A stretch of DNA of 64,000 nucleotides, taken from Rapana venosa. Taxonomy: Eukaryota > Mollusca > Gastropoda > Neogastropoda > Muricidae. The stretch is from the NCBI GenBank assembly GCA_028751875.1, contig CM054138.1, forward strand, positions 36,348,773 to 36,412,772. The letters are read 5' to 3'. Position 1 is the stretch's first letter, and each line of letters begins with the position of its first letter. The notes below the pieces were generated by a model. The model was not told the DNA's origin, searched no databases, and worked only from the letters and a program-made list of their open reading frames with translations. The position numbers were made by a program, and so were the translations under genes. This document shows positions 34,801 to 44,099 of the stretch, in pieces.

Positions 34801-37800
34801 CATTTGCACATGGGACCTGGGTTTATAGTCTCAACCAAAGGACTTTAAGGGGGGTGGAGGGGGAACTGAGGTTAACACCAGGGGAAAAAAATCCCCTTGT
34901 GTGTGTTCACACACTCCTTGAAACAGCTTTAATTTTGAGACCCCCTTTTCATGGCCTCGAATCCCCTTGAAAATGACCAAAATATCAACCTGTGACAAAC
35001 ACCTCTTTGAAAACCCTTGAAAGTCACGGTTTGTCTATTGAAACTATTTTCTTTAAATGTGGTAATAAATGAAAAAGATATGTTTATGCTATAAATAAGT
35101 AGATAAAGGTTCAAATGTAAGTGCGTAGATGGAATGAACAAGGAATAGCAGATAACAAAGTGTCCAAGGGAGGGGATTACTAATATGGTGCATGCGTAGT
35201 AAGTCACCCGAAGTCATCTGTCAATCACCCCATTTGGATGGATTTGTGTTTGTCAGAGTTCAGAATGACAAAGCAAGGCAGAAACTTTGCATTAACTCTT
35301 CGCTGGGCACAGCATCCAAAAGTGTCTGGGCCGTCTTGGGCAAAATGGCCCAAATACCCAGCAACATGACCGGCACTTCAGTGAAATTCCCACCAATCTC
35401 ACTTCAAATCTCATGAAAATAGAAGTAACAAGACTTCCGCATGTATTTTGCAAATGGTGGTGATTGGAGTGAGTTTGTGGAAAATTTTAGTTCTTTTTTG
35501 TGTGTGCATGTGTGTGTGTGTGTGTACGTGCGCATGTGTGTGTGTTTGTGATGTCAGTGGAAACTTACAGAGCATTTTACTTTGATGTAGCCCAGAGTGC
35601 TTCGTGTATGTGTGTGTGTGTGTGTGCAAGCCTACCTGTGTGGATGTGTTTGCGTGTGTGTGCTTGAATGTGAGTGTGCACATTTGCTCATTTAATGCTT
35701 GATCCCATTATGTGTATGTGAGCAGGTATAAGCTGGGTCACAGATTTCTGCAAGAAGTTTCAGCTCTCCATGTCAAGTGCACTGTCATTGTATTCAGCCC
35801 TTTAAGAAATCGACGAAATATCTACGACTTTTCTTCATTCCATGTCAGGTCTGTGTGCCTTTTGGGATGTGGTGCTTCTCTTGGTTTGTGATTTGTTTAG
35901 TGATGTTGTCTGGAGTAAATTTAGATATGTATTTGTTTCTTAGCTAGAGCCCCCAGGTTGAACAATGGTAAGATTTGTGTATGCAACTGTTAATTCACAG
36001 TTAAGGTAGCCACATTTCTGACAATGGGATGATGTCTTAATACAACAGCAGTGTGTATTCATTTGAAAATTTTTATCATATGTTCTTACTGGTATATAAT
36101 GATTTACTATTCTGAAAGGCATTATAGGTTTTAATGTGCACAAAATGTTCTGCGTGCATTCATACACAGGACCTTGGTTTAAAGTCCTGTCCAAAGGATT
36201 TTCGGGGAAGTGGAGTCAGTATTGATGTTGACTTCAGGGGTCTAGAACCCCCCTCAGAAGCGTGTCTTTCTCCCATGCTGTCAGATCACGGCTGTCTCGT
36301 TTCCCTAATTCATAAATGAATAGAAAGTAAAATAGGTTCATGTAATTTCATTAAAGAAAAATTACTGTACACATATAAAAGGTAAAGGTGTCTCATAACC
36401 TGTGTAGTCGTAGGGGAGCGAGGCATCACAGACCTCAGCTTCTCTAGGGGCCAACATATTGAGGGCGGCACCCATCTCCTCTTCCTCACTGCTTTACCTT
36501 CCCTGACCCTAATGAGGGCAGGTACCCATTTACAGCTGGGTAAACAGGGGGACTGCACTGAAGCCAAGGCGCGCAGTCACCCATCCACTTGGTAACCACG
36601 CTTAATGCTGTTTAATATTGGCTTGGGAAAAGCGAGTGCTCTGACCACTGAGCTACCCCATCCCCCTACACATATATGAACTTATTTATGAGGTGTGTAT
36701 GCATTTGAGTGTGTGTGCATGTGTGTGTGTGTACGTTTGTGTGTGTATGTTTGTGTAGCTGGCTGCCTGTCTGCATGAAATTGTTCATCAGTTTTCTTAT
36801 TCATACATATTTGATGGTGTTTGTTATCAGGTTAATACTTGCAGAAAAGTAAGAAAAATATGAAAGAAAAGAGAAAATAATTCCATTGGCAAGAGGTTGG
36901 CTTTTTTTTTCTTTTTATGTTGTAAGTGATTATAAAGACAGTCATGTTGAAATGGTTCCCTAACTTAACACCATCATGTTTCCTGTGTTGTTGAACAGGG
37001 GACAAGAGGATTCAGAGACCCTGACAATGTCAGAGATCATTTCCAATTTTCTTCTGACTAAGCGTCAAATCAACATTGTCTTCATCGACCTGGGCCAGTC
37101 CAGCTGGATGTTCCTCTCCCTCTTTCTGGATTCTGGAGCAATGCAGGTCAGGGCACATCCTTCACCGTTTGTCTGTCTGTTGTTAGCCAGTGTGCTGGTG
37201 TTGATGCTTCAGCATCACTTTGATCTTTTTTCCTCTGTCAACAATTTGAATCAACAGTAAATTGTGTTGTGTTGCATTGCATTGTGTTGCATACCATTTT
37301 AAATCCTGGATTTCCCCGTGGGGATGTTGGGGGTCTGTCAGTATAAATAACAACCCAACCTTCTGGGAATTCTGTGCTAGGCATTCCCTCTTTTCTATCT
37401 CTCTTTGTTTCTGCCTTGGTCCTTCTCTTCCTATTACCTCTTTCTTTTTCTGTTTTCTTTCTTCTTGGTCCAGTCTCCTGCCTTTTTACCGGAAAGACTT
37501 AAACAGAACAATTTTCTCCCATGCCGAAGTCAGATTGCTGAGCCTAACTTGTCAGCCAGTTAATGGCAGCACAACGCATTTTCACTCATGACAGACACCA
37601 AAAGTTGTGTTTGAGCATCCAAAGAAGAAGAAATCATGGCTGATTTGTCTGCATTTTTTTCTCTCCTTGACTACAGCCCCGAGGTTTGTCTGTGGTGAGA
37701 TTTTTGCATATGCGACCGTTTTTGCCCACTATTAAAGGTATCAACATTCCAACTTCAGGGAAGTTTGTCTGCTTCAAATTTGGGCCACTGTTCATGGGGA

Positions 37801-38703
37801 AAGCTTGTTGCCGCAATGGGAAAACCACATTTATGTTGGTGTGTTTTTTTTTCTATCTGAAGGTGTGTTTGTTCCAAATGAAATTGAATTTTTGTTGTTG
37901 TTTGGTTGTGTACAACAAATACACACCAAAGAGCAACAAAAAATTGCTCTTTGGTGTGTATTTGTTGTTATTGTAGTTTTTGTTGTTGCTCTTTGGTTTG
38001 GATTTGTTGTTGTATGGTTGTGGGGGGTTTTGTTACAGAGCTTGGCCATGGAGTGGTTTCTTGTTGGCATGGGTTGTTTACATGCACTATATGTATGTTG
38101 CACATGGGAACTCGGTTCCAAAAAGACTGGCATCTAACCTCTGCTCATAGTCTAGTGGATGGGGGAACATGTGCATACGTTAAAACCTGTTTTACATTCT
38201 TTACAAACCACACACACACACACACACACACACACATGCATGCACACACACCAGTGCACAACTGCTCACAAGTACAACAAGAAAGAAAAGGAAACAGGCC
38301 TACACTCTAAAAAGAAGATGGATAATGTAAACAAAAAAATCAATGAAAAAATCAGAGGATACAGGAGATTGAAAAGGGGCAGTCTGACAAGATGTTCCCA
38401 CCTAATTATTACACAAAAAAAGCACAGAGAGATAGTGAGCCATAGACATGTGATGACAAGGTTGTCTGTCTATCTGTGTGTGTGTTTCAGAAAGTAGACC
38501 AGCTGATCATGGTGGCTCCAATGTTCCTGGTTCCCTCACGTCCAGGGAGACAACCAGCGCAGGTGTTGCGGCAGCAGTACAGTGAACTGCAGCGGGTCAT
38601 GGCTTTTCGCATGACCCTTTCTGAAGCGTCTGCATTTACCCACAATTCTCTGACGTTCCGTTCTGCCAGAGACCTCTGGCGGGTCTCTTTTGTAAAGAAA
38701 TGA
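28521..38703 (+). CDS. METTL24-like protein with two tandem methyltransferase-like halves (7 exons)
   Basis: Seven exons join in frame: 28521-28837, 31588-31934, 33189-33392, 34297-34459, 35726-35848, 36999-37146 and 38491-38703, all with GT-AG introns, giving 504 residues and a TGA stop. Residues 15-18 (RRKK) and the hydrophobic 19-36 form a type II signal anchor; sequons lie at N71 and N78, and C70/C85 could pair. The first half (about 82-272) follows the METTL24/Methyltransf_22 order: WAICIEQDIGINPD, YSIGPLPDYSFESLLSRN, MSKLGHRQVDILKLES (174-189), FHQLHIMMEI, YGWYKTLYTLFTTAGFRLY. The second half (about 290-504) repeats it: INIVFIDLGQSSW (409-421), VDQLIMVAPMFLVPSRPGR (436-454), then LQRVMAFRM and LWRVSFV. 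Family members usually have one domain in roughly 350 residues and a K-x-D-x-E-G-type motif; here the two counterparts read LKLESVQ and FIDLGQS, so activity is doubtful. A stop at 28470 lies in frame upstream; ATG 28554 has the better start context (492 residues would result). Confidence 0.8.
30293..30815. repeat. Long inverted repeat (foldback) in intron 1
   Basis: Two arms of about 260 bp, 30293-30559 and 30570-30815, are reverse complements with a very short centre. The inner 75-80 bp match best (arms meet at AACAAGAGG...CCTCTTGTT; both contain AAAGAATTCAAAATCTACAG or its complement). The outer parts align at roughly two-thirds identity by eye and end at a TTTACCTGTGA-like terminus. No protein is encoded. 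It could be a foldback/MITE element. Confidence 0.75.
31370..31555 (+). mobile_element. SINE-1 3' half in intron 1
   Basis: GCAGAACATCTTGCGCACAC, CCATTGTGTGCTGGTGG and the tail CCATTATCCTCGATATAAAA are present. The element ends about 30 bp before exon 2, close to its polypyrimidine tract. Confidence 0.85.
31588..31934 (+). CDS. Exon 2 of the METTL24-like gene
   Basis: Encodes residues 106-222, the core of the first methyltransferase-like half, with the VDILKLES segment at 182-189 and FHQLHIMMEI at its end. The acceptor is TTTTCAG and the donor GTGAGA at 31935; phases are 2 in and 1 out. The exon has clearly higher GC than its introns. Confidence 0.82.
32815..33085 (+). mobile_element. SINE-1 copy in intron 2
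   Basis: It starts at the B-box part (GGGTTCGAATCC) and runs through the SINE-1 body (AGACTATAAACCAAGG, CATTGTGTGCTGGTGGG) to the tail TCCATTATCCTC and an AATA-rich end. Confidence 0.85.
33189..33392 (+). CDS. Exon 3 of the METTL24-like gene
   Basis: Encodes residues 222-290, completing the first half: DNYLYGWYKTLYTLFTTAGF, CLQVTMMESCRYFMSW and the start of the linker. The acceptor is GTGTGCAG, the donor GTTTGT; phase 1 on both sides. The W-Y-x-T-L...G-F-R-L pattern is what follows the last core strand in METTL24-type proteins. Confidence 0.8.
33831..34114 (+). mobile_element. SINE-3 copy in intron 3 with a 12-bp target-site duplication
   Basis: Direct repeats TTGTTCACCCAT flank it at 33819-33830 and 34115-34126. 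Inside are GGTCGAGTGG (A-box-like), GGGTTCGATCCC (B-box), GTCCTTGGGAAAGACACTTT and the CTCGAAAGAACATAC end. The block CTTGGGAAAGACACTT resembles the conserved central domain of V-SINE-type elements; that comparison is from memory. Confidence 0.92.
34297..34459 (+). CDS. Exon 4 of the METTL24-like gene
   Basis: Encodes residues 290-344 (SEGFEVQRLEALLEG, then SVVMTRSENCFIFVFK), linking the two halves and starting the second. The acceptor is ATCTGTCAG and the donor GTCAGT; phases are 1 in and 2 out. The reading frame is continuous only with this boundary choice. Confidence 0.72.
34608..34900 (-). mobile_element. SINE-1 copy in intron 4 with a short internal insertion
   Basis: All main SINE-1 blocks are present except the tRNA head. 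An extra GTCAAGTCGGGTCAAGTCAA stretch (about 34750-34785) interrupts it. Similar TCAAGTCAAG runs occur at 20935 and, as the complement, at 30237. Confidence 0.8.
35726..35848 (+). CDS. Exon 5 of the METTL24-like gene
   Basis: Encodes residues 344-385: LGHRFLQEVSALHVKCTVIV then FSPLRNRRNIYDFSSFHV. The segment corresponds to the E-V-x-x-F-D-P strand region of the family but lacks the Asp. The acceptor is GTGAGCAG, the donor GTCTGT; phase 2 on both sides. It is short (123 bp), and its identification rests on frame continuity and family pattern. Confidence 0.7.
35942..36300 (-). mobile_element. Diverged SINE-1 and adjacent short dispersed repeat in intron 5
   Basis: 36060-36300 keeps the SINE-1 order (ATAATGATTTACTATTC, GTGCACAAAATG, ACCTTGGTTTAAAGTC) with many changes. 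35942-36055 is a copy of the short dispersed repeat with the CAATGGTAAGATTTGTG core, also seen near 37676, 42484 and 56503. Confidence 0.6.
36375..36666 (-). mobile_element. SINE-2 copy in intron 5
   Basis: On the minus strand the head GTAGCTCAGTGGTCAGAGCA, the 5S-like block GGTTACCAAGTGGATGGGTG, CAGCTGTAAATGGGTACCTG and the end GACACCTTTACCTTTTA are all present. It is close to full length. Confidence 0.88.
36999..37146 (+). CDS. Exon 6 of the METTL24-like gene
   Basis: Encodes residues 385-434, including TMSEIISNFLL and INIVFIDLGQSSW, which align with T-I-N-S-V-M-S-K-L and VDILKLESVQ of exon 2. The acceptor is TTGAACAG, the donor GTCAGG; phases are 2 in and 0 out. Confidence 0.78.
37312..37633 (+). 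mobile_element. Repeat X copy in intron 6
   Basis: It begins CCCCGTGGGGATG, continues with GTCTGTCAGTATAAATA, a long pyrimidine-rich middle, TCCCATGCCGAAGTC, GGCAGCACAACGCATTT and ends in AAGAAGAAGAAA. It matches copies at 52790, 53994, 59078 and 62410. Confidence 0.85.
37676..37800 (+). repeat. Short dispersed repeat copy
   Basis: CCGAGGTTTGTCTGTGGTGA and ATTTTTGCATATGCGACC followed by CATTCCAACTTCAGGG match the copies near 42484 and 56503. Confidence 0.6.
37912..37968. repeat. Perfect 25-bp inverted repeat with a 7-nt loop
   Basis: 37912-37936 and 37944-37968 are exact reverse complements (arm starts ACAACAAATACACACC). A third, imperfect copy of one arm follows at about 37981-38012. It lies in intron 6. 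Confidence 0.95.
38205..38237. repeat. CA microsatellite
   Basis: (CA)n of about 30 bp in intron 6. Confidence 0.9.
38491..38703 (+). CDS. Exon 7 (last) of the METTL24-like gene
   Basis: Encodes residues 435-504 and the TGA stop: VDQLIMVAPMFLVPSRPGR, then QVLRQQYSELQRVMAFRM and RSARDLWRVSFVKK. The Q-L...PSRPGR and final x-V-S-F-V pattern is the most family-like part of the second half. The acceptor is GTGTTTCAG. Confidence 0.82.
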   Translation, partial: KVDQLIMVAPMFLVPSRPGRQPAQVLRQQYSELQRVMAFRMTLSEASAFTHNSLTFRSARDLWRVSFVKK

Positions 38704-39159
38704 AGAGGAGGTGGAGTGTGTGATGGATTCTTTGCCATGGAGGAAGTGGTGAGGTGGAAACATGAAGTAAATTGTTAAAAACAGCTGGTTAAAACACTGT
38801 GGTGAGAGAGATTGAAGGAAACGCATGGGAGGTTAGCTTTTCCTTGAAATCAAAGCTGAAAACGTGATGGACCATTTTCCTTCAAAAGTGAAGTAGTGCT
38901 GACTGAGTGAATGACAAGATACCTGGATTCTGTGTAGAAAAATTGTCATTGTCAGAACTTTCAGTGGTATTGTGGTGCTGTGTAACTTTTGTGGTGACTG
39001 ACTGATCTTCTGTGGAGAATCAAACTGTTTTCAATTTGATTTGTTTTTGTTTTTTTGGTTTCAAGTTGTTTTATTGTTTTAAAAAGGTTTTTTGTTTTTT
39101 TTATTAGGTAAGCCATATAAACTGACAAAAAGGATTAAAAAAAAGAGACACCATATCAT

Positions 39160-39227
<68 letters not shown>

Positions 39228-40294
39228 ATGTTATATTGCAGTTTGTTAATGCTCAGTAAAGTATAGTACCAAGATTCATCTCTGGTCAGTTTTGCACCCT
39301 CGCAGGTTTAAATTATTGATGTATATCATCTGTGTACCTGTAGCATGAAGTGGTGAGAAAAACTTTGATATTTTGTTTGACCATCATTTTCCTTTCTATG
39401 TAAATTTGTGATTATTGGAAGCATTATGTTTTGTGATGTGGAATGTTGATCTGACCAATTTTAATGATTAGTTCACACCTTCTAGGGAAGTGGTGAAGAC
39501 TGATTTTTCAAGTGTATGCATGATATCAAAACTGACCCTATTTATGCTGTTGATTTTGCCTGTGTGAAAGCTGATGTGAGTGATCTGACAATTATCAACT
39601 TCTGTGTCCATGTCTGTTTGTTGGTTTGGTTTTGTATTTTTTTAACCCTAGTGGCGCTAAATATACAGCAGAGGGCTCAGTGCTGTGGAATTAACATTGG
39701 CCAGTGTTGTTTTGAAACAGGGTGGAATCAAACAATCCTTGATATTAATATGTAAAACTGAACTAAGTGTGTAAAGTTATAAATCACTGGAAAGCTTAGA
39801 GAACAAGCTTTTAGATAAGTGTAATTTTATAGCAGCATGTGCTGTTAATGATTAATGTCAACAACCAAAAAAGTCTCAGATGCGCTACGAATCACTGTTA
39901 GGGCCATGGGTTGATTTCAACACGATAATCATTGTTGTGGTGCAAAAATGTCATGATAAGGTAAATTCTATCTCTAGTTTTGAAAAAATAAGGAATTTGT
40001 GTTGCTTCATCTGTTATCAAAATTAATATTCACAAAAGTCCAGCAAAATGATCAGCCCCATGGTGATTGTCATGGCAGTGAACACTTATTTGGTGCCAAG
40101 TGGTGGCCTTGTATGACAAAAACGCCATGATGGCTTGATTTGTGTGATGCCAAGTACTCAGCAGCATATTGATTTGTCTCAACAACAATTATTTTGAAGT
40201 CTTGTTGCATCAAAATAAAGCAAAACAGTCGAGATCATCCAGTAAATGCATTCAGAAAAACTAGCATCACTCAATTGGGTCAGATAGTGATTGA
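38704..40294. other. Probable 3' UTR and downstream noncoding sequence
   Basis: No supported reading frame. The GT run at 39162-39223 is the main feature. The AATAAA at 40214 comes shortly before the tail of the minus-strand retroelement at 40324. Confidence 0.5.
39134..39223 (+). promoter_or_regulatory. Possible polyadenylation site region: ATTAAA followed by a GT microsatellite
   Basis: ATTAAA at 39134-39139 is followed after 22 bp by (GT)n (39162-39223), which would act as a GU-rich downstream element. An alternative AATAAA is at 40214-40219. Which one ends the METTL24-like transcript cannot be told from sequence. Confidence 0.4.
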
Positions 40295-40323
40295 TATCTA
40301 TCTATCTATCTATCTATCTATCT
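40295..40323. repeat. Tetranucleotide tail (ATCT)n
   Basis: Seven or so ATCT units abut the 3' end of the minus-strand retroelement, as expected for a family with short simple-repeat tails. Confidence 0.9.
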
Positions 40324-42115
40324 GTCCCGTAGTCTGACGACCGTGGGGGCACCTTCAAAGACTCAGCAACCAGTTCCCTCCATTCCTCTCTCTGTTCTGC
40401 CTTTCTCAGGGTTTTGTTGAGTTCTAGGCCTGTCCATTCACTGATGTTATCCTCCCAGCTCTTCCTTGGTCTGCCTCTTCTTCTTCCTCCTTGGACAGTG
40501 CCTTGCAAAACTGTCTTTGTAATTCCTTGGGATCTTGTGACATGCCCATACCACTTAAGTTTACGCTTTTTCACGATCGTTAGAAGGTTCTCATAGGGTC
40601 CAATGGTTTGCTGGATTCTGTTATGCACGCTTTCGTTGCTTATGTGGTCTTTGTAGGAGATGCCAAGGAGTCTCCGAAAGCATCTCATCTCCACTGCCTG
40701 TACTCTTCTCTCCAAATCTGCAGTCAGGGTCCATGATTCACAGGCATACAGAAATATGGATATGACAAGGGAGCGCATTAGTCTGATCTTGGAGATAAGT
40801 GAGATATTCTTATCTCTCCAGATGGTGTTAGTTTTGACAAAGCTGTTATTGTCTGTGCAGTCCTGCATACTACTTCTGGCTTGGATCCCTGGTCGGATAC
40901 AATGGCTCCCAGGTACTTGAAGCTTTGAACTGTTTCCAGCTTCTGGTCATTAACCCTGATATCAGTGCTAATGCCGTTGGTGTTATTAGTCATCAGTTTG
41001 GTCTTCTCTGCACTGATTTCCATGCCGTATGTTTTGGAGGCCTTATCCAAGTGTTCTGTTAGGCTGGCAAGCTCTTTTTCTGATCCTGCTATTCCATCAA
41101 TGTCATCTGCGAAGCGGAGGTTTGTGATCGTTCTGCCACCGATGCTGACTGATCCTTCATGATGTTCCAGTGCATCAGCCATGATTCTCTCAAGGAAGAT
41201 GTTGAAAAGAGTGGGTGAGAGTAGACAGCCCTGCCTTACTCCAACTGTTGTTCGAAACCATTCTCCAATGTTGTTGTTGTAGTACACTGCACTGGTGGCC
41301 TCGCTGTACAGCTGTTTGATGACTCTGATCAGGTTTGCATTGATGCTGTACAAATTCATGGTTGCCCACAAAGCTGCATGCCACACCCTGTCAAATGCCT
41401 TCTTAAAATCGATAAATACGTGGTAAAGGTCTTGTTGATGTTGAAGGTACCGTTCACATAGTATTCTGAGGTTGAATATCTGTTCTGTTGTGCTGCGCCC
41501 TGCTCTGAAACCTGCTTGTTCCTCAGCAATGATGGTCTCTGCTTGTGGCTTCAGTCTATTCAATATTATCTGCAGCATGACCTTGCTTGGGTGACATATG
41601 AGGCTGATTGTGCAGTAATTATGGCATTGTTGTAGATTTCCTTTCTTGGGGAGGGTGATGATGAGTGACTGCGTCCATGGTGTTGGCCATTTTCCTGTCT
41701 GCCAGATCTTGTTGCAGATTCTTAGTAGGGCGCTGATCATGGCTTCCCCTCCAGCTTGGACCAGCTCAGCTGGAATGTTGTCAGCCCCTGCTGACTTCCC
41801 CTTTTTCAGCGATCTGACTGCTGTTTCCACTTCTCGGAGGATAGGGTGACTGTCTGTGTCTTTGCTGTCGGGTACATTAAGGACTTCTGGATCTCCTGCG
41901 GTTCTATAGTTATACAGGTCGGAGCAGTATTCTGTCCATCTGTTCAGAATATCCTGGTCGTCAGTGATATCTACCAAGTTTTTAAAAAAATATTGCACAA
42001 TCTTTACTTCATTGTCTCTGTCATTGTTTACTTCAACTAAATTCAACCTATTAAACTCTTTATTGCTGTCAATATCAAAAAACTCGCAAAATGCATTAAA
42101 AAAATTCTGGTGCAA
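40324..42115 (-). mobile_element. Element C-type non-LTR retrotransposon, nearly complete RT, 5'-truncated
   Basis: The minus strand has a 445-residue frame (42115-40778) and a second frame (40868-40314) joined by a frameshift at about 40780-40868. In order: KGKSAGADNIPAELV, WTQSLIITLPKKGNL, EQAGFRAGRSTTEQIF, VFIDFKKAFDRVWHAALW, VGVRQGCLLSPTLFNIFLE, LRFADDIDGIAGSEKELA and the thumb NDQKLETVQSFKYLGAI, then ACESWTLTADLERRVQAVEM, LKWYGHVTRS and GGRRRGRPRKSWEDNISEW. FADD is intact. No endonuclease is present, so it is a 5' truncation. It is the best-preserved RT in the window and can be grouped with 21637-24228 and 52206-54840. Confidence 0.9.
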
Positions 42116-43317
42116 AGGTTGGCTGCCATTTTTCTCCAGGACGATTGCAAAAAAAACAACAACCCTCTAAACCAATCAAAATCCATGCTGCTTGTGTGTG
42201 CTGAATGACCTTCAACCCTTTCTGCAGCCTTACAATGGCCTTAACATGCATTGGGTGACCTTTCAAAACAAAAGTGAGCCATCGTTTACAATCACCTATG
42301 TCATCCCAGAATATTCCAGGATGCTTTGCAAGGTCGTCCTGGAATGTTTTGGGAACCGTGCTAGTAAGGATAAAAGCAACAAAATGCATGATGTGAGAGA
42401 AAGATTCTCTTTTTTAAAAAAAAGAAATTTTTAAAGAGGGTTTTTGTTTGTTTTTTGTTTTTCAGTTTTCCCCCCATTCCTCAGCAAGAGCTCTGAGGTT
42501 CACCAATGGTGAGATTTTGCATATGGAACCTTTTTTTTGTTTTTTGTTTTACTGACCATGAAGAAAGCCACATTCCCACTTCAGGGATAAAAAGTAATAT
42601 GATTCCTGTCATGTCCAAATCAATAGAAGATCAAAGAGTCTAGTGGGGCTGGCTTTTAACTCGTCTTTATGTTTTGAAGTATTCTGACACATACCAGAAG
42701 GAATGAGAATGTATTTTGTCTTTTCTAATCTGATGTTTTTTGTATTTTGTCTTTTGTAATTTGATTTTTTGTGTGTGTGGTATTTTGTCTTTTCTTAATT
42801 TGAATTAAAAAAATTCTAATCTAACATATTATATACCTCTCTATATATTTTAAAACATGTATACATTGCTGATAGATAGGGACAGTCATTTCAAACCACA
42901 ATTTTATTCAGATTCTGCCATGTCCCTTCATGAAATTGTTACTGTAATGGTTAAAAGGGCCAAATATAACCACATAATTATGTAGAGTGAGGATCTCATT
43001 CAAGATGAAACCAGAAAAAAAACTGAAAGTATTAACACATCCATGGTGTAAAATGAGTCTGAATGATATGTAGGGTGAAAGTTAAAAAATAGCAACCAAA
43101 AACAACACCAAAACCATGTTCAGGATAATAGCAAAGCCTAAATCAGGTCCAGGCCAAAAATACAAAACCACCATGTCCTAAGTGAAAAAAACAACAAAAA
43201 ACCAAACAGACAGAAAAACTGCATTTGACAAACTCAACTCAACTCAACTGTCACAGTTGCTGCTGTCATCAGCAGGAGCTCTGTGCAATGCCTCCAGGGT
43301 TCACCATTTTAATTTTT
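42116..43317. other. Noncoding sequence with a short dispersed repeat
   Basis: 42484-42600 matches the short dispersed repeat (GAGGTTCACCAATGGTGAGA, then CATTCCCACTTCAGGG). The rest is AT-rich, with no reading frame I can support. Confidence 0.5.
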
Positions 43318-43536
43318 TTATTTATTCTTTTATATCGAGGATAATGGAATAAGCATTCATGTGCTTTTTTACATCCAGTCCCCATGTGTATGCGGTTTTG
43401 TAAATTTTGTCATCTGTTCCCACCGCCACACAATGGCCTACTCTTTCGAAAAGCGGAACAGGATTTAACGCATGCGCAAGATGTTCTGCATGCGTTCGCA
43501 CATGGGGCCTCAGTTTATAGTCTAATCCGAAGGACC
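43318..43536 (-). mobile_element. SINE-1 copy lacking the head
   Basis: The conserved tail (ATATCGAGGATAATGG on the plus strand), CACACAATGGCCTACTC, AAAAGCGGAACAGG and GCATGCGCAAGATG are present; it stops after TCTAATCCGAAGGA. Confidence 0.88.
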
Positions 43537-43990
43537 ATCTCTCTCTGTGTCTCTGCTGAGTTCTACAATCTCCTGTAACCCTCCCAGACCACTGATGTCA
43601 GTGATGTTGGTAGTGTAGGATGTTGGTGGACTGCCTCTTCTCCTTCCGCCCTCAAACCTTATCTGGGAGAACTTTAGACATCTAATTTGTCTGTGTGTTT
43701 CTGTTCACATGGCCAACATATCTCAGCTTGTGCTTATCAATTTCAGCCAACGTTTGTCTCTGTGCTGAGAGTTCATCAAGAATGCTTTCATTTGTTCATC
43801 TGCCTGACCATTTGAGTCTTAGAAATCACCTGTAGAACCACATTTCAGCTATGTTCATTTTGTCTCTTTCCAATTTTTGTAGTGTCCAAGCTTCTGACCC
43901 ATACAGCAATACAGGCCAGTGTATAGTGTTTTGATAATGACAGTAAATACTGGACAATATCCCTTGTGGGACCCCCCTCCCCGAAAAACA
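43537..43990 (-). mobile_element. Non-LTR retrotransposon C-terminal fragment
   Basis: The minus strand encodes LLYGSEAWTLQKLERDKMNI (about 43910-43850), then after a stop LRLKWSGR, NESILDELSAQRQTLAEIDK, LRYVGHVNRNTQTN and RRRRGSPPTSY. This is the post-RT region of an RTE/element C-like polyprotein from a different family than 40324. Confidence 0.7.
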
Positions 43991-44099
43991 CCATCTGACA
44001 ACATAACAGCAAATGCTGAACCGTAACCTGAGCAAAACAAAAGCAAAAAAAATAAATAAATAAAAACTAACAGTAACAGGAAATACTGAATCATTTAGG

